A stretch of DNA of 64,000 bases, taken from contig CALSLK010000012.1 of the NCBI GenBank assembly GCA_943787175.1, positions 7,501 to 71,500 on the forward strand. Reading direction: 5' to 3'. Below the pieces are notes generated by a model. That model did not search any database. It was not told the DNA's origin and saw only the letters and a program-made list of their open reading frames with translations. Made by a program: the position numbers and the translations under genes. Shown here piece after piece: positions 58,331 to 64,000 of the stretch. Each line of letters begins with the position of its first letter. Position 1 is the first letter of the stretch. Source of the DNA: an uncultured Alphaproteobacteria bacterium. Its GTDB lineage: Bacteria > Pseudomonadota > Alphaproteobacteria > SP197.

Positions 58331-59190
58331 GACGACTTCATATGTTGTCTGAGGAAGGGCGAAGAGACGCCCAGGATCAGCAGGATGATCGCCAGCAGAA
58401 TGAACGAAAGCGCCCCACCCAATGGCCAGTTCGAAACCACGGTGAACTGCTCCTCGATCACGGTTCCGATCATCGCACCCTGTGTGCCACCCAACAGCTT
58501 GGGTTCAAAAAACGAACCGATCACCGGAACGAAGATGAGTACGGTGCCCGCAGCCAGCCCCGGAATGGAGAGCGGCAGGATGATGCGCCAGAAAATGGTG
58601 TGGGCGCGTGCGCCCATACTGCGGGCCGCTTCGATCAGCGAATCATCAATTGCCTGAAGCGACAGATAACAGGTGAGGATCATGTAAGGCAGGTAGGAAT
58701 GGGTCAGGCCGATGATGATGGCCGCGTAGGAGTCTGTCAGATCAATCGGCGGAACCCCTGGCAGCACCAGATGAACGGCGCGGTCCAGGAAACCATCGGG
58801 CCGCAACACGATGGTCCAGGAGAAGATACGCACCAGCGCATTCGACCAGAACGGCAAGACGACCAGCAGGAACAGCGCCTCGCGCCAGCGCCCCTTAATC
58901 CGTTTGGCCAGGATATAGGCCGCGGGGAAACCGATGATCAGACACAGGGCCGTGGTGTGAAACCCCATCTCCAGCGAACGCCAGGTCAGCGCCTGAAGAT
59001 AATCCTTCGTGAAGAAGGCGTCGTAGTGTTTGAGTGTGAATTCGGACGTGTGCTTGCCGAACGGCCCCTTCATCTGAAAGCTGAAATAGAGCATGGCCGA
59101 AAGCGGCAGGAAGATCGTGACCGTGAGCCAAAGATAGGCCGGTCCCGTCAGTCCTGTAATCGCCCAGCGCCGTCTGGTTTCAACACGCAT
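58327..59190 (-). CDS. ABC transporter permease (PotB-like)
   Basis: A 287-residue inner-membrane permease. The first helix lies near 14-34 and the EAA loop reads LIEAARSMGARAHTIFWRIILPLSIPGL. It forms the heterodimer with the PotC-like permease. The gene is separated from the upstream binding-protein gene by 76 bases holding a strong stem-loop (59215-59247), likely to lower its expression relative to the binding protein. Confidence 0.9.
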   Translation of the reverse strand: MRVETRRRWAITGLTGPAYLWLTVTIFLPLSAMLYFSFQMKGPFGKHTSEFTLKHYDAFFTKDYLQALTWRSLEMGFHTTALCLIIGFPAAYILAKRIKGRWREALFLLVVLPFWSNALVRIFSWTIVLRPDGFLDRAVHLVLPGVPPIDLTDSYAAIIIGLTHSYLPYMILTCYLSLQAIDDSLIEAARSMGARAHTIFWRIILPLSIPGLAAGTVLIFVPVIGSFFEPKLLGGTQGAMIGTVIEEQFTVVSNWPLGGALSFILLAIILLILGVSSPFLRQHMKSS

Positions 59191-59214
59191 CTATGGCAAG
59201 GCCCCGATACGAAA

Positions 59215-59247
59215 CGGGCCTCTCTCTCACATGGAGGGAGAGGCCCG
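59215..59247 (-). terminator. Stem-loop between binding-protein and permease genes
   Basis: CGGGCCTCTCTCTC (59215-59228) pairs with GAGGGAGAGGCCCG (59234-59247) around a five-base loop, with 14 pairs including one wobble. On the minus strand it is followed by TTTCG only. It fits a partial terminator and 3' stabiliser, giving more binding protein than permease. Confidence 0.7.
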
Positions 59248-59266
59248 GTCCGGTTAACGTTCCCAA

Positions 59267-60322
59267 TTACTCGGCGAAGTACACCTTGGTCTCGGTCCAG
59301 ATCTCCAGGAACGTCTCACGCTGCTCGTCGCTGAGCGGCGCCATGAACTGGAGGTTGGCCGTGGCTTCGGGATCGCCCATCACCGCACGGTTGAAGGCAT
59401 CTTCGGGAAGCTGGTTCATAGCCGCCGTGCTGGCTGAAGCAGGCGCGCCGACTTCCGTATCCCAGCGCACATAGTGTTCCGGGCTCACCATGTAGTCGAT
59501 GAACATCGCTGCACCCTCAGGATTGGGGGCATCGGTAGCGATGGAAAGACCATCAAGCCAGGCAATGGCGCCTTCCTTGGGGATCATGAAACCAACCGGC
59601 ATATCGAAAGCCGTGGCACTGCGCAGGGCAGAGCCGGACCAATAGGTCGAGACATCAAAGCTGTCGGCCGTGAACTCCTTGTTCCATTCGTCTTCAGACG
59701 CCCAATAGGTGCGGACCTGAGGCTTCAGGGCACGCAACTTCTCGCGGATGGCATCGAGATCATGGGGGTTGTTCATATCCTGACCGGTGGCCAGCGCCGC
59801 AAATGCGACATTCTCAACTGAGTCATCACGCAGACCGACGCGGCCGGCGTAAGCAGGATCCCAGAGGATTTCGATGGTGTTGCCGGGCTCCACCTCGGTC
59901 GTGTCATAGGCGATGGAGGTCAAACCCCATGTCCAGGCCACGCCATAGATCTCACCGTCATAGGAAAGATCGGCCGCATCACGCAGGCCAGGAGCCAGAT
60001 CATCGAAATTCGTGATGGTCGAGGGGTCAATCGCCACGATCAGGCCTTCTTCAGCCGCCTGGCCGGTGAAGGCGCTGTTGATCAGCACAACGTCATAGGC
60101 GCCGGGGCTGGTACGCAGCTTGGTGAGCATTTCCTGCTCGGAATTGAAATAATCGTGCACGACCGTGTAGCCCGTCGCAGCTTCAAAATCGGCCACTGCC
60201 CAGGCTTCATCGGTACCGTAACCCTGCCAGTTCAGCACTCTCACCTCGCCATCGGCAGCAGCCTGCCCGGCGGTCAGAACCAGAGCCAAGGCGGCTGTGG
60301 TCAGCAATCCTGTCTTGCGCAT
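59267..60322 (-). CDS. Periplasmic substrate-binding protein (PotD-like)
   Basis: A 351-residue solute-binding protein. Residues 1-23 form a signal peptide (MRKTGLLTTAALALVLTAG...). The mature part begins GEVRVLNWQGYG, as in PotD and opine-binding relatives. TGQAAEEGLIVAIDPS, YGVAWTWGLTSIAYDT and YWSGSALRSATAFDMPVGF also fit. I preferred the ATG at 60322 with GGGAGATAAATTC upstream to the longer frame. It heads the minus-strand operon and is divergent from the creatininase across 158 bases. The ligand is most likely an amine or a small cationic compound. Confidence 0.9.
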   Translation of the reverse strand: MRKTGLLTTAALALVLTAGQAAADGEVRVLNWQGYGTDEAWAVADFEAATGYTVVHDYFNSEQEMLTKLRTSPGAYDVVLINSAFTGQAAEEGLIVAIDPSTITNFDDLAPGLRDAADLSYDGEIYGVAWTWGLTSIAYDTTEVEPGNTIEILWDPAYAGRVGLRDDSVENVAFAALATGQDMNNPHDLDAIREKLRALKPQVRTYWASEDEWNKEFTADSFDVSTYWSGSALRSATAFDMPVGFMIPKEGAIAWLDGLSIATDAPNPEGAAMFIDYMVSPEHYVRWDTEVGAPASASTAAMNQLPEDAFNRAVMGDPEATANLQFMAPLSDEQRETFLEIWTETKVYFAE

Positions 60323-60480
60323 GAATTTATCTCCCGGTTTGTCGAATTCCGGGTGGCGTTTGGCGGCTCCCCCGGTTGCCACAACGCTTACATGTGTCCC
60401 TGAGCGAGTCAACGCGACAGACCGGTTTCGCCGGGCAAGCAGGCGCATTACGATCCCCTCCACCAAAGGGGAGAAGAACC

Positions 60481-61266
60481 ATGACAAACCAGTTGGCCGA
60501 ACTGAGCTGGTCAGCGCTGGAAGAACGCATTGCCGGTGGCGCAGTTATTCTGCTTCCGGTAGGCGCCAACGAGAGCCACGGACCGCACCTGCCGTTGGGT
60601 ACCGATCGCATCTGCGCCTGCGGATTTGCCGCTGAAATCGCCAACCGGATCGATGCCGTCGTCGCGCCGGAGATCCCCTGGGGGTTCCGCTCCCAGATCA
60701 AAACCGGCGGTGGCAGCCACTGGGTTGGCAATATCGGGCTGGATGCCGAAGTGCTGGTTGGGCTGGTACGCGCAACCATCCGCGAACTTGCGATCAAGGG
60801 CATGACCCGCATTGCCATCGTCAACGGTCATTACGAAAACGTCTGGTTCATCACCGAAGGCTGCGAACTGGCCGTGCGCGACCTCGACGCCCAGCCCGGC
60901 GGCGATCTCGTCATCCAGACCGCGTCGTGGTGGGACATGGTGAGCGATGATGATCTGGCCGCCATTTTCCCGAACCCGCCCGCCAGCATCGAATACGAAC
61001 ACGGCGCCTTGCTGGAAACCTCGATCATGATGTCCATGCGCCCGGATCTGGTCGCCACCGACAAGTTCCCCCAGCACGGCTTCAAGGTTTTTCCGCCTTA
61101 TGACGTCTTTCCCCAGGACCCGGCACGCGCAAACGAAACCGGTTCACTAGCCACCTCCAACGGTGCCAATGCGGAAGCCGGTGCCGAATTGGTGCGACTG
61201 ATCGCCGACCGCATGGCCGACCACATCCGCACCGAGCTCAAGGCCGGACCCGTCCATGGCGCTTGA
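60481..61266 (+). CDS. Creatininase family amidohydrolase
   Basis: A 261-residue metallo-amidohydrolase close to true creatininase. Metal ligands are present at E31, H33 and D42 (NESHGPHLPLGTD) and at H117 and E119 (NGHYEN), with spacing matching the Pseudomonas enzyme. W151 and the EHG...ETS segment also match. The flap tryptophan expected near position 170 (W174 in Pseudomonas numbering, from memory) is Ile here. The long shared segments, such as FPPYDVFPQDPARANETG, are closer to creatininase than to MftE-like members. Creatinine ring opening to creatine is the natural guess, but other lactams are possible. It overlaps the SDR by 11 bases and is divergent from the transporter. Confidence 0.85.
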   Translation: MTNQLAELSWSALEERIAGGAVILLPVGANESHGPHLPLGTDRICACGFAAEIANRIDAVVAPEIPWGFRSQIKTGGGSHWVGNIGLDAEVLVGLVRATIRELAIKGMTRIAIVNGHYENVWFITEGCELAVRDLDAQPGGDLVIQTASWWDMVSDDDLAAIFPNPPASIEYEHGALLETSIMMSMRPDLVATDKFPQHGFKVFPPYDVFPQDPARANETGSLATSNGANAEAGAELVRLIADRMADHIRTELKAGPVHGA

Positions 61267-61984
61267 AGGACTTCATATCATCGTCACCGGCGCCGCGCAG
61301 GGTATCGGTGAACGCACGGCACGCACGTTGGCGCAGAAGGGCTGTAGCCTCTACCTAACCGACATCCAGGATGGAAAGGTCGCCGGGGTTGCTACAGAAC
61401 TGGCTGCGCAACATGGCCCCGTCGATATCGGCCAGCCCGACAGCGCTGATGCCATGGTGGCTGACGCCATCGAGAAACTCGGCCACATCGACGCACTCGT
61501 GAACATCGCCGGCATCGACGGACCAGACGATGATGCGCTGGAGGAAACCGAGGAACACTGGCGCCGCATCATCGACATCGATCTCTCAGGCCCCTGGTGG
61601 GTCACCCGCGCCATGTTGCCCCACATGATCGAGCGCGGCAGCGGGCGCGTCGTCATCACCAGCAGCATCGCCGGGACGATGGGGTTCGAGGAGTTCTCGC
61701 CCAGCTACCACGCCGCCAAGGCAGGCCTGATCGGCTTGACAAAAGGCCTTTCCGCCCGTTTTGAGAAAGACGGCATTCTGATCAACGCGATTGTGCCGGG
61801 CTATATCGGCACCACGGGCAATCCCATGCCGCAATCAGAGATCGACGCCTACAACGCCGACCACGCCCTAGGCACCGGCGGCGCCCAACCAGTTGCCGAC
61901 GCCGTATGTTACCTGCTCGATGACAGCGGACGCTGGATCAGCGGCACAGCGATGAACGTAACCGGCGGATTGTGGCGGCGGTGA
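61256..61984 (+). CDS. Short-chain dehydrogenase/reductase
   Basis: A 242-residue SDR, intact. The cofactor motif is IIVTGAAQGIGER with Asp following the second strand (LYLTDIQDG), which favours NAD. ALVNIAGIDGP holds the NAG-type motif, VVITSSIAG the catalytic serine, and SYHAAKAGLIG the Tyr-Lys pair. The end TGGLWRR is typical. Overlap with the creatininase gene suggests the same pathway. It converges on the oxidoreductase at 61992, with seven bases between the stops. Confidence 0.9.
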   Translation: MALEGLHIIVTGAAQGIGERTARTLAQKGCSLYLTDIQDGKVAGVATELAAQHGPVDIGQPDSADAMVADAIEKLGHIDALVNIAGIDGPDDDALEETEEHWRRIIDIDLSGPWWVTRAMLPHMIERGSGRVVITSSIAGTMGFEEFSPSYHAAKAGLIGLTKGLSARFEKDGILINAIVPGYIGTTGNPMPQSEIDAYNADHALGTGGAQPVADAVCYLLDDSGRWISGTAMNVTGGLWRR

Positions 61985-61991
61985 CGCCGCC

Positions 61992-64000
61992 CTACATCAC
62001 ATGCACCAGCCGCAGGGCGTCGTAGATCGAGGCGTGGATGTTGCGGCTTTCGACAGCGTCGCCCAGGCGGAAGAGCTGGAAGGCGCCGTCAGGATTGGTG
62101 CGAATGTCTTGGGGCCGGTTCTCGATCAGTGCGTCGTAATCGACCTCACCGCGGTTCAACGATTCTTCCTTCAGCTCAAAATAGAGTTCGTCCATGGGCA
62201 GGGTGGCGTGTTCGACGACAACCTGATCGACCAGACGCGTGTCAAAGGCGGTTTCGGTGAAGTCGCTGAACAGCGTCACCCGCAGCTTGTTGCCTTCGCG
62301 TTTGATGCCGCTGACCCGGCTGAGAATCGTGATCTTCACGCCATGGTTCTGGAAGAACTCCGCATAAGGCGCATGGGTCAGTGCGCCAAGCTCGGGCGCA
62401 AAGGTGCGTTCGGGTGAGATGATCTCCACCTTCGAACCCTTGTCGGCGGCCAGATAGGCCGCCTGCATACCGGCCTGATGACCGTTGTCGTCAAACACCA
62501 GAACGTCTTCGGCCGGAGCGACGTCGCCTGAAAGGATCTCCCAGGAACTCACCGCCAGGTCAGCACCCTCCTCCACGATCTCCTTGTTGGGCAGGCCTCC
62601 GGTGCAGACCAGCACGATATCGGGGTCAAGCGCCCTCACGTCGTCAGCCTCGGCATAGGTGTTGAACCGAACTTCAATGCCCAGATTCTCCAGCCTGGTC
62701 AGACGCCAGTCGACAATGCCGATGATATCCTTGCGGTTGGGCGTGCGTGCCGCCAGCCTGATCTGGCCACCGGCCTGATCGGATGCTTCCAGCACCGTCA
62801 CCTTGTGGCCACGCTCGCCTGCGACCCGTGCAGCCTCAAGGCCAGTTGGTCCTGCCCCCACAATCACGATGTGGCGTTCGCTGCCCGGTGCGGCAGTCAC
62901 GATTTGCGGCATGGTTGCCTCGCGGCCGGTCGACGGGTTGTGGACGCACAGGGCGCCGGTGCCCGCATAGACGCTCTCCAGGCAATAGGTCGCGCCGACA
63001 CAGGGGCGGATTTCCTCCTCCCTGCCCTCGCTGACCTTCTGGACGATGTGGGGATCGGCGATATGGGCACGCGTCATGCCCACCATGTCGAGCTTGCCCT
63101 CGGCGATCGCATGGCGCGCTGTGGCAATGTCGGCAATCTTGTTGGCGTGGAACACCGGGAACTTCGTCTCGGCGCGCACTTCTCCGGCAAAATCGAGATG
63201 CGGCGAAGCGGCCATGCCCGAAACCGGAATGATGTCGGTCAGCGCACGATCATGGTCGATATGGCCTTTGATGACGTTCAGGAAGTCGACCTTGTCCGTG
63301 GCAATGAAACGCCGGGCAATTTCCACACCCTCCTCACGCCCGAAGCCCTTCTGCCAGGCTTCGTCACAGGACATGCGGATGCCCACGATGAAGTCAGGGC
63401 CAACGTTCTCGCGCACGGAATCAAGCACACGCAGTGCAAACCGCATGCGGTTCTCCAGGCTGCCGCCGTAGTTATCGGTGCGTTTGTTGGTTGCCGGGGA
63501 CCAGAACTGGTCCATCAGATGGCCATAAGCCTCGAACTCGATGCCATCCATGCCCGCTTCTTTCATGCGGGCAGCAGCGGTGCCGTAGTCGCGGACAACA
63601 CGCTCGATGTCCCAGTCTTCCATCTCCTTGGGGAACGCGCGGTGGGCGGGCTCACGCACCATGGAAGGGGCCAGAACAGGCAGCCAGTGTTCCTTGTTCC
63701 AGTTGGTGCGACGGCCCAGATGGGTGAGCTGGATCATCACCGCCGTGCCTTCGTCATGACACAGGTCGGTGAGGCGTTTGAGGCCCGGTATGACCTCGTC
63801 CTTCCAGGCCTGCATGTTCATGAACGCCTGGGCAGAATCCTTGGCGACCACGGTGGAGCCCGCGATCATCGTCATGGCGATGCCGCCTTTGGCCTTTTCG
63901 GCGTGGTAGCGGATGTAACGATCGCCGGCCAGACCATCCTCGGTGTAGCCGGGCTCATGGGCCGTCGACATGATCCGGTTCTTCAGCCTCAGATGTTTCA
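61992..64000 (-). CDS. NADH:flavin oxidoreductase with FAD/NAD domain (partial at 5' end)
   Basis: A paralogue of the protein at 10320, intact here for 668 codons and continuing past the window; KHLRLKNRIMSTAHEPGY shows the frame is open to the last base, so the true start lies outside. An FMN barrel is followed by the cluster site C-V-G-A-T-Y-C...LCVHNPSTGRE. An FAD/NAD(P) Rossmann region starts IVIVGAGPTGLEAARVAG, with a second nucleotide segment DVLVFDDNGHQAGMQAAYLA. As in the first copy, the second cysteine of the trimethylamine dehydrogenase pattern is alanine. Similar proteins demethylate methylated amino acids or amines; that role fits the creatininase and Rieske neighbourhood but is inference. 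Confidence 0.88.
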   Translation of the reverse strand, partial: KHLRLKNRIMSTAHEPGYTEDGLAGDRYIRYHAEKAKGGIAMTMIAGSTVVAKDSAQAFMNMQAWKDEVIPGLKRLTDLCHDEGTAVMIQLTHLGRRTNWNKEHWLPVLAPSMVREPAHRAFPKEMEDWDIERVVRDYGTAAARMKEAGMDGIEFEAYGHLMDQFWSPATNKRTDNYGGSLENRMRFALRVLDSVRENVGPDFIVGIRMSCDEAWQKGFGREEGVEIARRFIATDKVDFLNVIKGHIDHDRALTDIIPVSGMAASPHLDFAGEVRAETKFPVFHANKIADIATARHAIAEGKLDMVGMTRAHIADPHIVQKVSEGREEEIRPCVGATYCLESVYAGTGALCVHNPSTGREATMPQIVTAAPGSERHIVIVGAGPTGLEAARVAGERGHKVTVLEASDQAGGQIRLAARTPNRKDIIGIVDWRLTRLENLGIEVRFNTYAEADDVRALDPDIVLVCTGGLPNKEIVEEGADLAVSSWEILSGDVAPAEDVLVFDDNGHQAGMQAAYLAADKGSKVEIISPERTFAPELGALTHAPYAEFFQNHGVKITILSRVSGIKREGNKLRVTLFSDFTETAFDTRLVDQVVVEHATLPMDELYFELKEESLNRGEVDYDALIENRPQDIRTNPDGAFQLFRLGDAVESRNIHASIYDALRLVHVM

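Overview
The window is chromosomal DNA of an alphaproteobacterium, most like the Rhodospirillales by gene content. The evidence is the 5' part of a 16S rRNA gene with alphaproteobacterial features (1-791, minus), the divergent ubiG/lysC pair, and the housekeeping block lysC, nitronate monooxygenase, rodZ, ispG, hisS, hemA, prfA, prmC, DUF4167, clpB (32.3 down to 19.5 kb, minus). The rest is G+C-rich accessory metabolism. There is no integrase, transposase, prophage, CRISPR array or tRNA that I can see.

Layout. 1-1.3 kb: rRNA gene, its leader and promoter. 1.3-6.4 kb: a giant M23 peptidase with six LysM-like modules, an alpha/beta hydrolase, a DUF6445 protein and a cupin. 6.4-8.6 kb: an XRE-cupin regulator divergent from that cupin across a perfect 16-bp palindrome, then a two-subunit CoA-transferase. 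8.9-12.4 kb: homocysteine S-methyltransferase-like protein, glutathione peroxidase and a flavin/FeS oxidoreductase ending at a clear terminator. 12.6-13.6 kb: an AT-richer DUF3883 gene that looks acquired. 13.9-19.5 kb: two SDRs, a GFA protein, an M24 peptidase, a double cupin and a TauD-like dioxygenase. 19.5-33.2 kb: housekeeping block. 33.3-38.7 kb: histidine kinase, SLC13-like transporter and CNT nucleoside transporter. 38.9-45.7 kb: alpha-2-macroglobulin plus PbpC, a periplasmic protease-trap and peptidoglycan-repair pair. 45.7-53.4 kb: Rieske oxygenase, methyltransferase, gamma-glutamyltransferase-like protein, second TauD protein, acyl-CoA dehydrogenase, CoA-transferase III and a SnoaL-like protein. 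53.6-64 kb: a minus-strand transporter operon (binding protein, two permeases, ATPase, cysteine hydrolase, glycosidase) divergent from a creatininase and an SDR, then a second flavin/FeS oxidoreductase running off the end.

Quality. From about 7.1 to 29.3 kb many genes are broken by single-base frame changes, including essential ones (prfA, hisS, ispG, prmC, hemA). This points to consensus errors rather than gene decay, so I annotate those genes over their full reconstructed extent and say where the frame changes. The flanking parts are nearly clean, with one break at the end of the nucleoside transporter.

The observations most worth following are the palindrome-controlled cupin module, three REP-like stem-loops with compensatory stem changes, the DUF3883 gene, the creatininase/transporter/cysteine-hydrolase locus, two paralogous oxidoreductases that share a missing cluster cysteine, and a C5-pathway HemA in an alphaproteobacterial setting.
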